Assembly (NCBI GenBank): GCA_021785005.1
Contig: JAJYGT010000030.1
Span: forward strand, 1-58,879
DNA length: 58,879 nt
Origin: Actinomycetes bacterium
GTDB lineage: Bacteria > Actinomycetota > Acidimicrobiia > Acidimicrobiales > Acidimicrobiaceae
Direction: 5' to 3'
The notes under the pieces were generated by a model that did no database searches, was not told the DNA's origin, and saw nothing but the letters and a program-made list of their open reading frames with translations. The translations under genes and the position numbers were made by a program. Positions 34,951 through 45,190 of this stretch are shown one piece after another. How positions within the stretch are numbered: the first letter of the stretch is position 1; each line of letters begins with the position of its first letter.

Positions 34951-37900
34951 TTAACCCGACACACTACCGTCGTAATTGATGACATCGGACATTTTAAAGC
35001 GCTCAATAAATCTCCCTAAGTCGCCTTCGGGTAACGGTTTACTAAAGAGAAATCCTTGTATGTGCTCACAACCTAGATCGCGCATCATCTCTAATTGTTC
35101 TACAGTTTCAACCCCTTCGGCGATGGTTTCGACCCCAAGCACTTTTGCGATTCTGATAATTGCCTCGACGATCGCACGCACCTCACGATCGTGGCACACA
35201 TCTTCGACAAAAGTCCGGTCAATTTTTATGTTTGATACCTGAAATTTCCGGAGATAACTAAGTGAGGAATAACCAGTTCCAAAGTCGTCAATTGAAATAC
35301 TTACGCCCAGGTCACGCAACTTCCCAATCTGGTTTATCACATCAGCCAGGTTGTCCATGGCTACGGTTTCAGTTATCTCTAAATCGATATGGCTCGCGGG
35401 AATCGAATATGACTCGAGTACGCCACTCAAGTTTTCCACGAGTGACCCATGTAAGAACTGAAACGCCGATACATTTAGAGCTAACTTCTTGAAATAGATA
35501 CCTTGGGATCGCCAAGTTGCTAGTTGTCTTACGGCAGTTTCAAGTACCCAGTCACCCAATTCTAAAATAAAGCCCGTATCTTCAGCAACACGGATGGTTT
35601 CAAACGGTGGAACGAATCCCAAATCTGGATGATTCCACCTAAGAAGTGCCTCGCATCCATACACCTTTCCATCCAGTAGCGATATCAGAGGCTGGTAGAC
35701 CAAAAAAAGTTGGTTTTTCTCAAGCGCGGATCTAAGTGAATCCTGGATGAGGAGCGTACGCGAATAACTTTCGTTTAGCTGTGCATCGAAAAGCCTAACC
35801 TGATTTCGCCCTTCTTGTTTCGACCTGGTCAGTGCACTACCTGCCAAGCGAAATATAGACTCAAGGTCGTTAGCATCGGTTGGGCAATGTGCAATTCCTA
35901 CCGATGCACGCAGCCTAAATACATGACCGTCGATATTGAATGGCGCCCCAATTGCATCAAGTGCCCGTCTCGCAACCCTCATGGACGATATCACATCGCT
36001 TCCGGGTACAGCGAGGGCAAATTCATCGCCGCCCACCCGACAAACCAGCACACTTTCGGCTTCAAATACACTTAGCCTACGTCCCACTTCAATCAGAGCC
36101 TTGTCGCCAAATACGTATCCATGCAACTCGTTTAACTGTTTGAAATTGTCGAGATTGACCAAAATAAGGGAGTACTGCGCTACCAGTTGTCCTACCTGGG
36201 GCATAATGCTATCGATCCCACCGGAAAACGCATCTCTATTCCAAAGCATCGTCAGGGCGTCGCTTCGCGAAGCAAATTTAATTCGATCCTCATTCTGGCG
36301 CTCAATAGTCACATCGCGACAAAATCCAGCAAATCCTTGGACTTCGCCGTTGGAATCAACTATTTCGGTCATTGTTACATGATTTATAAAGGTACTACCG
36401 TCTTTTCGGGTATTTGTAACTTCGATCTCTTTGATTCCACGCTCCATAAAGATCGACCAGATTTCATCGAAGGCTCGGTCAGTTTGCAGGTCGCTCAGTA
36501 GCACACTTGCTTCTTTACCAATCAATTCATGTTCCGAATACCCAATCAGGGCTGAGAAAGCAGCGTTGACTGTCGCGATCTTGTTATCTTGATCAAAGAT
36601 TACGATACCTTCGCGACTATTAGTAAACAAACTCGCAGCGCGGTTTAACTTTGCTTCAATCTCTTGACGCGCAGAAATGTCAAGCACTACTGCGATGAAC
36701 ATATCAGACGAAAGATGAGGCGCTAGCTGCAGCCTTATTTCTACTGGATATCTACTTCCATCCTTGCGCTCATGACAAGTCACAAACATAATTTGAGATT
36801 CTCGCTTGGATAGCAAAGGATCTAATAATGCGCGAAAAGTTTTTTCGTCGAACTCTGGCTTAATGTCAACCGGTGTCATGCCTAAAAGTTCTTCTCTTGT
36901 GTAACCTAAGTTTTTTTCGGCGCCCCGATTGACCCAATCGAACTTTAGCGATTTTGAATGAAACATATATATTTCATTCAGCGACTCGTCAATAGAACGC
37001 CCTAATTGTTCAAGTCGGGCTCCCTCCAGCACCTTTTCGGTGGTATTTTCCACCGTACTTACCACGTATTCAAAATCTCCATTTTGGTCTCTAACCGCAC
37101 CAGAGGTTATGTGTGCGTATATGGTAGAGCCGTCTTTGTGCACGTAGCGCTTGTCAAACGCTGCAAAATTTAGCTCACCCAGAACCATTCTTGAGAAATA
37201 ATCGGCACTCAAGTCCTTATCATCTGGGTGAGTCAGTCGATCCCATTTCATAGCGGTTATTTCTTCTATAGTGAAGCCAACCATTTCCAAAAATCTCGAA
37301 TTAGCTTCAATCCAGGTTCCATTTTTACTAACCGCCGCCATACCCACCATCGCGCTGTCGAAGTATGCTCGAAAATGTCGTTCTCGCGCAAGCAACATCT
37401 GCTGACCAAATTCAATATCACGCAGCCGATCAAAATTATCTAGCGCGAACGAAACATCACTTACCAGCTCTTTAATGAGGCCTACAACGTCGGAGTCGAA
37501 TGCATTTGGCTCATGATGATAGACAGCTAGCACCCCGACCACATTCCCTGCGCGCATGATTGGAAAAGATGCATTCGACCCCAAACCGAAAGCTTTAGCT
37601 CGAAGACGCCAAGGCTTGGTGGCTGGAGATGTGTAATCGTTATTTATTACCGACTCGCCGGTTCGCCAGCAAATTCCGCTCGGTCCGTTACCTTCTGGCA
37701 CGTTCGGATCACCCGATACGACAATTCCTTGAAGATAACCTACCTTTCCCCTGCTTACGACCTCAACAAAACGACCGGTCTCTGTATCTGGGTGACCAAT
37801 CCAAGCTAAAGCCATTCCGCCGTATTCCACGCAGATTTCACAGACGAGTGGGAAAAGCAATTCCTCGTCTTCAAGCCTTATGATGGCCTGATTGATCTCA

Positions 37901-37953
37901 CTTAACGCTCGATATAGCCGAGTCGTTTTATCAAGAGAATTCACGAAATGCAC
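34951..37953 (-). CDS. GAF-PAS-PAS-PAS-GGDEF-EAL cyclic-di-GMP protein
   Basis: A 1000-residue soluble signalling protein. The order from the N-terminus is a GAF domain (about 10-180), three PAS domains (about 190-310, 315-430, 435-555), a diguanylate cyclase with intact GGDEF (about 650) and an EAL phosphodiesterase with intact EALLRW (about 770) and DFGTGYSS (about 895). No TM segment is present, so it senses cytosolic or diffusible signals. Both catalytic motifs are kept, so it could make or break cyclic di-GMP; no RxxD inhibitory site is visible before GGDEF. Start codons GTG 37953 and GTG 37944 are both possible. Confidence 0.9.
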   Translation of the reverse strand: MHFVNSLDKTTRLYRALSEINQAIIRLEDEELLFPLVCEICVEYGGMALAWIGHPDTETGRFVEVVSRGKVGYLQGIVVSGDPNVPEGNGPSGICWRTGESVINNDYTSPATKPWRLRAKAFGLGSNASFPIMRAGNVVGVLAVYHHEPNAFDSDVVGLIKELVSDVSFALDNFDRLRDIEFGQQMLLARERHFRAYFDSAMVGMAAVSKNGTWIEANSRFLEMVGFTIEEITAMKWDRLTHPDDKDLSADYFSRMVLGELNFAAFDKRYVHKDGSTIYAHITSGAVRDQNGDFEYVVSTVENTTEKVLEGARLEQLGRSIDESLNEIYMFHSKSLKFDWVNRGAEKNLGYTREELLGMTPVDIKPEFDEKTFRALLDPLLSKRESQIMFVTCHERKDGSRYPVEIRLQLAPHLSSDMFIAVVLDISARQEIEAKLNRAASLFTNSREGIVIFDQDNKIATVNAAFSALIGYSEHELIGKEASVLLSDLQTDRAFDEIWSIFMERGIKEIEVTNTRKDGSTFINHVTMTEIVDSNGEVQGFAGFCRDVTIERQNEDRIKFASRSDALTMLWNRDAFSGGIDSIMPQVGQLVAQYSLILVNLDNFKQLNELHGYVFGDKALIEVGRRLSVFEAESVLVCRVGGDEFALAVPGSDVISSMRVARRALDAIGAPFNIDGHVFRLRASVGIAHCPTDANDLESIFRLAGSALTRSKQEGRNQVRLFDAQLNESYSRTLLIQDSLRSALEKNQLFLVYQPLISLLDGKVYGCEALLRWNHPDLGFVPPFETIRVAEDTGFILELGDWVLETAVRQLATWRSQGIYFKKLALNVSAFQFLHGSLVENLSGVLESYSIPASHIDLEITETVAMDNLADVINQIGKLRDLGVSISIDDFGTGYSSLSYLRKFQVSNIKIDRTFVEDVCHDREVRAIVEAIIRIAKVLGVETIAEGVETVEQLEMMRDLGCEHIQGFLFSKPLPEGDLGRFIERFKMSDVINYDGSVSG

Positions 37954-38530
37954 CCTGCCTTTATAAAAGGGCGGCGTACGAAGAAAACGGTCAAATCAAA
38001 ATCAAATGAATTTCCCAACGACTGGCACAATCGACAAGGTTGCAGCACATTATCATACAAGTTTTGGCGAGTCATACAAAAGACCATCGCCGTGCATAAA
38101 TAGCACGCGCCTTTGATTTATACTGCCAAGGCCTAATCGACAAACTGCCCCCTCGATTAGTAATTGGAATTGAGGATAAGCTTTGCAACCATTCACTGGC
38201 TCCAACTAGCGTAAAGCTATTCCCCATCCGTGCTCAGATTCATCTAGTCCACATTGGATCTGTATTGTTAGCGTTTTGTATTTACTGAATGTACCCTATC
38301 ATAAGAAATAAGTAACGTTTATGCAAGCTTTTTGCGATCTAATTTGCATGTAGTGCGATCGATACGATTAATACCCGACCAAGCGATTAGACGCGTCGGA
38401 GTTTACGCAGGACGGCCTTGGTAAACGGCTTTCAAACGCGCTGGTAACGCGTAGTTTCGATTAAATTTTTCAAACTGAAACACAATAAGAGTCGCAGTCG
38501 ATCGATATCGAACTAGCTTTTCATACATCC
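37954..38530. other. Divergent intergenic region, nothing recognised
   Basis: This 577-bp region lies between the GGDEF-EAL gene and the ATP-grasp operon and must hold both promoters. I see only short dyads (for example ACGCG...CGCGT near 38440) and no credible ORF or RNA gene. Confidence 0.4.
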
Positions 38531-40093
38531 ATGGAAAATCCATTTGAAAATTACAAGAGTAAAGGCGAATCGTTTGACGAAATGATCGACGATCAAGGTG
38601 TGCACGATGGCAATTGGCAACTTCTCACAAAAGCCGTGGAAGCCATGGGGATCGACGAGCTCAAAAGGCGAACTTTAGAGTGCGAGGAAAGCTTCAAAGC
38701 CCGCGGTATTACTTTTTCCCTAGGCGGCCAGGAACGTACTTTCCCTTTAGATCCAATCCCACGCATCGTCACCTCAACTGAATGGGAAACCGTTGAAGCG
38801 GGACTAATCCAGCGAGTTCGAGCAGTTGAGATGTTCCTCGACGACATCTACTCCCAAGGTGAGGTGCTAAAAGACAAAATAGTGCCAAGGCGCCTTGTAG
38901 TTGGATCAAGTCAATTTGCCCGACGGGCATTCGGTATCAACAATTTCGGCCAAGTTCGCATCACCGTAGCGGGTCTGGACTTGATTAGAGACGAAAAAGG
39001 CGCTCTAACGGTCTTAGAAGATAACCTAAGAACACCATCTGGCATTTCCTACGTTTTAGAGAATCGCAGAGCAATGGCGCGAATCTTACCCGAGTTGTTC
39101 GAAAGTTACGAGATCGAACCTGTTGTCGACTACCCGTCGAAGCTCCTATCTGCTTTGCTCGCGCAAGCTCCCCATCACGTAGCAAATCCCATGGTCGTTC
39201 TTCTTACACCTGGCGTGTATAACTCCGCATATTTCGAACATTCTTTTCTCGCGCGTCAAATGGGGATACCATTGGTCGAAGGACGAGATCTTTTTTGTCG
39301 CGCAAATAACGTATACGTGCGGACTACCGAAGGCGATTTGAAAGTCGATGTCATATATCGGCGTATCGACGACGACTACTTGGATCCCGTTCAATATAAA
39401 GGGGACTCCGTACTTGGTGTTCCGGGGTTGATCAATGCAGCGCGAGCGAATAACGTTGTCATCGCCAATGCTGTAGGCAATGGTGTTGCCGATGATAAAT
39501 TACTTTATACATACGTGCCTGAACTGATAGAGTATTACCTTGATCAAAAGCCGATACTGCCAAACGTAGAGACGTATCGCTTAGAGGATCGCGACATGCG
39601 AGAATATGTACTCAAAAATATCGATCGACTGGTACTAAAGCCTGTGGATGCAAGCGGTGGAAAAGGCATCGTAATCGGTCCCACCGCGTCTGACGAGGAG
39701 TTAGCACACGTCGCGAAAGAGTTAGTAGCAAACCCAAGGGGTTGGATTGCCCAACGTGTCGTAAAGTTCTCCACAATACCTACTGTGGTCGGTTCTAAGC
39801 TGGCCCCGAGACACGTGGATCTGCGGCCATTTATTGTGTCTAGTCCGGGTGAACGTTGGGTATTACCAGGTGGTCTTACCAGAGTTGCATTGCCGGAAGG
39901 ATCCATGGTTGTAAATTCCTCCCAGGGAGGAGGATCTAAGGATACCTGGGTCCTATCAAGCCGACACAGTGCCAAAAAAATCTCGATCCGACAAACACCA
40001 CAATTAAGAGTTGAGGATACCCAAAGCACCCTCGACTTCGCCGAAATTCTAGAGTCGTTTTCATCGGAGCAATTTACTGGATCTGACGAATGA
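38531..40093 (+). CDS. Circularly permuted ATP-grasp protein (type 2)
   Basis: A 520-residue cytoplasmic protein of the DUF404/DUF407 group, a circularly permuted ATP-grasp fold expected to form peptide or amide bonds with ATP. Conserved elements include VLEDNLRTPSGISYVLENR (about residues 161-179), KPVDASGGKGIVIG (about 370-383, the nucleotide-binding Gly loop) and WIAQRVVKFSTIP near 413. Its stop overlaps the ATG of the Alpha-E gene (ATGA, 40090-40093). The three-gene operon with Alpha-E and transglutaminase proteins is widespread but its product is unknown. Confidence 0.9.
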   Translation: MENPFENYKSKGESFDEMIDDQGVHDGNWQLLTKAVEAMGIDELKRRTLECEESFKARGITFSLGGQERTFPLDPIPRIVTSTEWETVEAGLIQRVRAVEMFLDDIYSQGEVLKDKIVPRRLVVGSSQFARRAFGINNFGQVRITVAGLDLIRDEKGALTVLEDNLRTPSGISYVLENRRAMARILPELFESYEIEPVVDYPSKLLSALLAQAPHHVANPMVVLLTPGVYNSAYFEHSFLARQMGIPLVEGRDLFCRANNVYVRTTEGDLKVDVIYRRIDDDYLDPVQYKGDSVLGVPGLINAARANNVVIANAVGNGVADDKLLYTYVPELIEYYLDQKPILPNVETYRLEDRDMREYVLKNIDRLVLKPVDASGGKGIVIGPTASDEELAHVAKELVANPRGWIAQRVVKFSTIPTVVGSKLAPRHVDLRPFIVSSPGERWVLPGGLTRVALPEGSMVVNSSQGGGSKDTWVLSSRHSAKKISIRQTPQLRVEDTQSTLDFAEILESFSSEQFTGSDE

Positions 40094-41058
40094 AATACTC
40101 TCAGCGATCACAAACAATGTTATCAAGGACGGCCGAATCGCTGTTTTGGCTTGGTCGTTATCTCGAGCGTGCTGAAGCGACGGCACGGGTTCTAGACGTG
40201 CATCTCCATGATTTAATCGGAACAACTTCAATGCACCAACTGCGATGGGCGAATGAGATCCAGGCTTTGGTAGGTATGGATATTTCTGAAACCACCTTCG
40301 ACGAACTGGCTACAATTTTATCTCTCAGCAAAAATCACCCAAGTTCGATATCGATGTGTTACGAACTCGCATGGCAAAACGCCAAGAGTGCACGCGACAC
40401 GGTATCTCTCGAACTTTGGGAATCTATTAATGTGACATATTCTCGCTTACGACGCACGTTCGTTACAGACCTTGGACATTCACCTCATGCCTTTTTTGCC
40501 TGGATAAAAGATAGGTCCGCGATGGCTAGAGGTATCAGCGATACTACGATGAATCGAGATCAGGCTTGGTTTTTTTTACATATTGGCCGAAGCTTGGAAC
40601 AGCTTGATGGAACGGCACGACTCCTAAGGGTAAAACTGGTCGATCCCGATGGCGAGGATTGGGTTGTGGCCCTGCGCTGTCTTGGCGGACATGAGGCCTA
40701 TATACGCGCAGTACAACGACCAGTTGACAAAGCAAAAGCCATTGAATTCTTACTTACCGATACCAGCTTTCCAAAATCGATACTTTTCTTGGCTGAAAGT
40801 ATCACGGACTCGCTTGGGGAACTTTCCAGACACATCGTTGATCCTCCACATAAGCCAACCGTTCCGCCATCGTTGGCGCGCCTTGTCGCCAACCTCAGAT
40901 ACCCGCGCATCAATGAATTAGCTGACCAAGCCGACAGTTACCTGGCTGAAGTTGAAGAAGCACTAATTGACCTAGGGCAGACACTAGACAGTTCGCTCTT
41001 TGCTCCCGCACCAGAGAGCATTACATCTCATACTCAACGTTTGGAAGTTTGGATATGA
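40090..41058 (+). CDS. Alpha-E domain protein (DUF403)
   Basis: A 322-residue all-helical protein. The N-terminal signature LSRTAESLFWLGRYLERAEATAR (cited here by its elements: RTAESLFWLGRY and ERAE) is at residues about 12-33. Alpha-E proteins are almost always coded between a permuted ATP-grasp enzyme and a transglutaminase-like protein, as here, and no enzymatic activity has been assigned to the domain. It overlaps both neighbours: ATGA with the upstream gene and ATGA (41055-41058) with the downstream gene. Confidence 0.9.
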   Translation: MKYSQRSQTMLSRTAESLFWLGRYLERAEATARVLDVHLHDLIGTTSMHQLRWANEIQALVGMDISETTFDELATILSLSKNHPSSISMCYELAWQNAKSARDTVSLELWESINVTYSRLRRTFVTDLGHSPHAFFAWIKDRSAMARGISDTTMNRDQAWFFLHIGRSLEQLDGTARLLRVKLVDPDGEDWVVALRCLGGHEAYIRAVQRPVDKAKAIEFLLTDTSFPKSILFLAESITDSLGELSRHIVDPPHKPTVPPSLARLVANLRYPRINELADQADSYLAEVEEALIDLGQTLDSSLFAPAPESITSHTQRLEVWI

Positions 41059-41903
41059 CCTGGCGTCTTGAGATAACCCATCGCACTATGTACCAATACA
41101 ACGGTCCAGTTTATTCAAGTTACAACGAAGTAAGAATGACTCCAAGACGAGGCGGAAGCCAAAACCTGCTCTCTAGCACAATTACCGTATCACCGAGTGC
41201 ATCTTTGTATGGCTACATTGATTACTTTGGAACCGCCGTTACGGCGTTTGATTTGCATCGCGTCCACGACTATCTAGATATAGCGGCTTCGTCACACGTC
41301 GAGGTACTCACCACCAAGGGACCAGAACATACCATTGATTGGAACAATCTCCTCTCTGACGATACGGCAGATAACTTCGCAGAATTTTTAATGACGACCA
41401 AGTACACGACCCTTGGCCCGGAAGTCGCGTCGGAATTAAAGGACCGAATAAGATCTGAGCCCACTCCTCAAGATGGACTAGAAGTCGGACTCGAGTGGGT
41501 CGAAGAGCACCTAAGCTACGAACGCGGTATTACCCATGTAAGATCTTCCGCCGCAGAAGCGCTCACTATTGGTAAGGGTGTTTGCCAGGATTTTAGCCAT
41601 CTCACAATTGCATGTATGAGATCGGCCGGAATTCCCATGCGTTATGTGTCAGGGTATCTGTACCCAGGTGAGTCTCCGGCAGTGGGAGAAAGTTCGGTAG
41701 GTGAAAGCCACGCGTGGGTCGAGGCTTGGCTTGGACGATGGATCGGGCTCGATCCTTCCAACCACGTGTCTCACATCGACCAGCGGTACGTAGCAGTTGG
41801 CAAAGGACGTGACTATGGCGATGTTTCGCCTTTTACTGGAATATTCTATGGTGGCGAATCATCATCACCCATGGTGACAGTTTCAATCACAAGACGACAG
41901 TAA
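41055..41903 (+). CDS. Transglutaminase-like cysteine peptidase family protein
   Basis: A 282-residue protein with an N-terminal beta domain (residues about 1-85) that begins with the typical TWRLEITHRTMYQY, and a transglutaminase-like core. The Cys-His-Asp triad is visible: GVCQDFSH (Cys about 178), SHAWVEAW (His about 219) and GLDPSN (Asp about 234). There is no signal peptide, so it acts in the cytoplasm. The ATG at 41055 lies in the stop of the Alpha-E gene (ATGA) and is preferred to the TTG two codons earlier. It may process the product of the ATP-grasp enzyme. Confidence 0.9.
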   Translation: MTWRLEITHRTMYQYNGPVYSSYNEVRMTPRRGGSQNLLSSTITVSPSASLYGYIDYFGTAVTAFDLHRVHDYLDIAASSHVEVLTTKGPEHTIDWNNLLSDDTADNFAEFLMTTKYTTLGPEVASELKDRIRSEPTPQDGLEVGLEWVEEHLSYERGITHVRSSAAEALTIGKGVCQDFSHLTIACMRSAGIPMRYVSGYLYPGESPAVGESSVGESHAWVEAWLGRWIGLDPSNHVSHIDQRYVAVGKGRDYGDVSPFTGIFYGGESSSPMVTVSITRRQ

Positions 41904-41963
41904 TCGCACCTAAGAGACTCATTTGCCAAAGCGGGCACAGCTTCAAAGCTGATTGGTTCCAAA

Positions 41964-42000
41964 GTGTCAATTAATAAATTAATATTTGATACAACTTTTT
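41964..42000. terminator. Terminator-like hairpin between convergent genes
   Basis: GTGTCAATTAAT (41964-41975) is largely complementary to ATTAATATTTGATAC (41978-41992), followed by five T. The stem is AT-rich. Its position between the transglutaminase gene and the convergent queF supports the call. Confidence 0.4.
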
Positions 42001-42037
42001 CATACTACGTGTTCAAATCTCCTAAGGCTAATTCAAG

Positions 42038-42523
42038 TCAGTGGGTATTTGGATTTAACTGATCGTAGGTTCTAATTAGTGACTCTATTTCATTTTTGAG
42101 TTCCAAGCTTTGGCCTTCGCTGCGTCTTATTGCCAAAGGCTTTATAGCAATTCCACCGCGTACATTAAAATCGCCAAATACTCTTATGTAGTGTGGATTG
42201 ATTACACCGACTATGTCGTTCGCAATCCGATTCACACAATCCTCGTGAAATGCACCATAATTTCTATAACTAACTAAATAAAACTTCAAACTTTTGCTTT
42301 CAATGCACAAGGCGTCAGCTACATAAACAATCCGGATGATCCCGTAATCCGGTTGTCCGGTCATGGGACACAAACTGGTAAATTCCAATGAGTGCAACCC
42401 AATTACATAGGGTGTGTCTTTATGTTGGTTCTCGAACACCTCAAGTATCTTCGAGTCAGGTGAATCATAACTGAATTTGGTAGAGTTATTACCTAGTAAT
42501 GTCAGCTTGGATGTATCGCTCAT
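42038..42523 (-). CDS. queF: NADPH-dependent 7-cyano-7-deazaguanine reductase QueF
   Basis: A 161-residue enzyme of the short, single-domain QueF type that reduces preQ0 to preQ1 in queuosine synthesis. The catalytic region SLCPMTGQPDYG (Cys near residue 53, Asp near 60) and the later NYGAFHEDCVN with its conserved His and Glu are present. It is followed on the same strand by nothing, but queC lies 123 bases upstream in the same direction, so the two may be co-transcribed. The start is ATG 42523; AAAGGAC stands at 17 bases and AAAGGT abuts the ATG. Confidence 0.92.
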   Translation of the reverse strand: MSDTSKLTLLGNNSTKFSYDSPDSKILEVFENQHKDTPYVIGLHSLEFTSLCPMTGQPDYGIIRIVYVADALCIESKSLKFYLVSYRNYGAFHEDCVNRIANDIVGVINPHYIRVFGDFNVRGGIAIKPLAIRRSEGQSLELKNEIESLIRTYDQLNPNTH

Positions 42524-42646
42524 ACCTTTAATGTCCTTTTTCGCTATATTCGTGCTTGATTACAAAATTCGCTCTGGCTGCCGATGATAGAAAGAAATGT
42601 CAAGTGTCATCAACGATTTCAATACTCACAAAGCTTCGTTACATCT

Positions 42647-43387
42647 TCACTGGGGTTGCGCAGGATCAGCAATACCAGCGGCCTCAAACGCTCGCCTTCT
42701 CAAGAAACAAGCCTCACATGACCCACACGGTCGTCCAGCAATATCTGGATCATAACACGAAAGTGTAATTGAATAATCAACGCCAAGATTTAAACCCGTT
42801 TGGATAATCGAGGACTTCGTCATCGCAATTAAAGGTGCATGAATCCGAAGTTTGGCACCTTCCACCTGAGCTTTTGTAGCTAAGTTCGCCATTGCCTCGA
42901 AAGCGACAATAAACTCAGGGCGACAATCTGGATAGCCAGAATAGTCCAGAGCATTTACGCCAATAAAGATGTCTGTAGAACCAACGGTCTCGGCACGCGA
43001 TAGGGCCAAAGATAAAAATACCGTGTTTCTTGCCGGAACATATGTTATGGGAATTTCAAGACCAGGTATTTGGCCAGGAAACAATCGTGGCACCTCGGAA
43101 TCCCCCGTGAGCGCCGATCCGCCAAACGCCGCCAAATTGACATCAAGAACTACATGGCTAGCAACGCCCGCTAAATGGGCAATTTGTTTCGCGGATTCTA
43201 ACTCAATTACATTACGTTGACCATAGTTCACGCTGAGCGCATGGACCTCGTACCCGTCTGCTTTAGCTATTGCTAGCACCGTCGAGGAGTCAAGTCCTCC
43301 ACTCAATAGCACCACCGCTGGCAACAATGCGACCACCACCTGAAACTTGCGCGAATCTGCATAACTTTTGTGTACTTTTATATACAA
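42647..43387 (-). CDS. queC: 7-cyano-7-deazaguanine synthase QueC
   Basis: An ATP-dependent enzyme that converts 7-carboxy-7-deazaguanine and ammonia to preQ0. The PP-loop SGGLDSST (about residues 29-36 of the longest frame) and the C-terminal zinc site C-x9-C-x2-C-x2-C ([17 protein letters not shown]) are both present. The longest frame starts at ATG 43387, but the TTG at 43327 has AGGTGG eight bases upstream and gives the usual short N-terminus before VVLLSGG, so it is the likelier start. queF follows downstream; queD and queE are not in the window. No preQ1 riboswitch was recognised upstream. Confidence 0.92.
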   Translation of the reverse strand: MYIKVHKSYADSRKFQVVVALLPAVVLLSGGLDSSTVLAIAKADGYEVHALSVNYGQRNVIELESAKQIAHLAGVASHVVLDVNLAAFGGSALTGDSEVPRLFPGQIPGLEIPITYVPARNTVFLSLALSRAETVGSTDIFIGVNALDYSGYPDCRPEFIVAFEAMANLATKAQVEGAKLRIHAPLIAMTKSSIIQTGLNLGVDYSITLSCYDPDIAGRPCGSCEACFLRRRAFEAAGIADPAQPQ

Positions 43388-43531
43388 GCTAGCCCTAAAT
43401 GCAAAATAATCAATGAATTCACGCGGCGATAACGTGACAATGCGCTTAGAGCTAGTATCTGTTTACACAATGGAAACAAATGTCACCTTGTGCACAATTG
43501 GTGACTTTCAAGTGTTCTTTGATACTGATCC

Positions 43532-45034
43532 TTGCAAATTCATATAGCTTCTAGTGCCATGGAACTATTTGTATCTCTAGATATTGGTACCTCGTCTATT
43601 CGAGCGATGGCGATCACTAAAACCGGCGAACTCCTAAATGTCGCAACTCGAATCGTGCCACTAGCGTTTCCGGGGCCATCACAAGTCGAACAAGACCCAA
43701 CGGAAATACTTTGGGCCTGCATCGCTTGTCTTGGTGAGCTTGAGACGGCACTTGGCGACAACGCCAAACAAGTCGTTGCACTTGGCATTACGAACCAGCG
43801 AGAAAGTGTCGTGGCTTGGGATCGTGCCGATCAACGTATATTGTACCCTCTTATTTCCTGGCAAGATGGTCGCACGCACGGCGACTGCGAAAATCTAAAG
43901 AAACAACTTGGCAATTTAGACATTAAAAACATAACCGGACTCGAACTAAATCCTTACTTTTCAGCGACCAAGATTGCCTGGTTGAGTGCAAATAATTTCC
44001 TAGCAACTGCCAAAATTCCATCGGTTGCAACCCTAGATGCTTTTATCGCGTGGCATTTGACTGGCGGTCAACCCGATTCTAGGTACATTACGGATTCATC
44101 AAATGCATCTAGGACACTGTTGATGAATTTAAATACCTTGAGCTATGACCCTTTGTTGCTAGATTTTTTCGAGACCAACGCGCAATGGTTACCCGAAATC
44201 GTACCAACGGCTGGCAACCTCCTGGCATCAATTCAAGGTCAGCTACCATTTGCGAGAACGCCAATTTCGTGTTTAGTCGGCGACCAACAAGCTTCGTTGT
44301 TTGGAAATCGTTGTCTTTCTAAAGGTGAATCAAAAATAACGCACGGTACAGGAACTTTTTTTGTCACCAACATAGGACAAACGCGCAAGCAACCACGCCT
44401 TGAAGTACTCGAATCAGTGGCATGGCAAATTAAAGACCAGAAAGTGAACTATTGCCTAGAAGGAACTATATTTTCCAGTGGAACAGTGCTGCGGTGGTTG
44501 CGTGACGAAATTCATTTGTTGGATGACTATCTGGATTTAGATCAAGTACTAAAGCACACCCGCACATCTGATGGCGTGGTCTTTGTGCCAGCCTTCACCG
44601 GACTTGGAACCCCATACTGGAACAGAGATGTTCGCGCGACTATCTTTGGGATATCTTCCACCACTACCCCGTCACACATTATTCGGGCGGCCCTTGAGGG
44701 TATATGCCTTAGAACTCAGGAAGTTTTAGATTCGATAGAGCAGAATCTTGGTGAGCCAGTGCAAAAGCTTGTAATTGATGGCGGGCTGACACAAAGCGAT
44801 CAATTTTGTCAGCTTCAAGCTGATCAACTGCAACGCGATCTAATCAGACCAAACAATATTGAGGCTACAGCTCTTGGAGCTGCAATGCTTGCAGGAATTG
44901 GCGTGGATATAATAGATGAAACAGACTTTGCGTCGACACACTTGGCTCACGAGACATTTGAAGCAAAGTCACGACCATCGGTTAGTCAATCTCGAAAAAC
45001 GCTATGGAATAGATACCTTACCCGAATAATCTAA
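43532..45034 (+). CDS. glpK: Glycerol kinase (FGGY family)
   Basis: A 500-residue FGGY-family carbohydrate kinase closest to glycerol kinases, which phosphorylate glycerol for lipid and energy metabolism. Diagnostic parts are LDIGTSSIRA (residues about 16-25), GITNQRESVV (about 86), GDQQASLFG (about 250), GTGTFF (about 271) and FTGLGTPYW (about 355). The DIGTSS instead of DQGTTS in the first motif is a small deviation. The ATG at 43559, nine codons in, gives a more typical N-terminus. It is divergent from queC and convergent with the ACT gene; no glycerol facilitator or glpD is adjacent. Confidence 0.83.
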   Translation: MQIHIASSAMELFVSLDIGTSSIRAMAITKTGELLNVATRIVPLAFPGPSQVEQDPTEILWACIACLGELETALGDNAKQVVALGITNQRESVVAWDRADQRILYPLISWQDGRTHGDCENLKKQLGNLDIKNITGLELNPYFSATKIAWLSANNFLATAKIPSVATLDAFIAWHLTGGQPDSRYITDSSNASRTLLMNLNTLSYDPLLLDFFETNAQWLPEIVPTAGNLLASIQGQLPFARTPISCLVGDQQASLFGNRCLSKGESKITHGTGTFFVTNIGQTRKQPRLEVLESVAWQIKDQKVNYCLEGTIFSSGTVLRWLRDEIHLLDDYLDLDQVLKHTRTSDGVVFVPAFTGLGTPYWNRDVRATIFGISSTTTPSHIIRAALEGICLRTQEVLDSIEQNLGEPVQKLVIDGGLTQSDQFCQLQADQLQRDLIRPNNIEATALGAAMLAGIGVDIIDETDFASTHLAHETFEAKSRPSVSQSRKTLWNRYLTRII

Positions 45035-45190
45035 ACCAGAAAAGTATCACCTGGTTCCAGAAAATAATGTGGTCCTTGGCCAAACTTTGGGCGTTTGGAT
45101 GTCGAGAAAGCAAAACCCTCGTAGAACAACCTGCAATGTGGCAATTTAGAATCGCTTGAGAATGCATTCAAAAACGCAGTTCGGCCGAAC

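Noticed and set aside
43388-43531. Possible preQ1 riboswitch upstream of queC
   Set aside because: No pseudoknot-forming A-rich tail and no conserved preQ1-I hairpin could be recognised.
45034-45062. AACCAG/CTGGTT hairpin after the glycerol kinase gene
   Set aside because: It has a six-base stem without a T-run; position is suitable, but the evidence is too weak to call a terminator.
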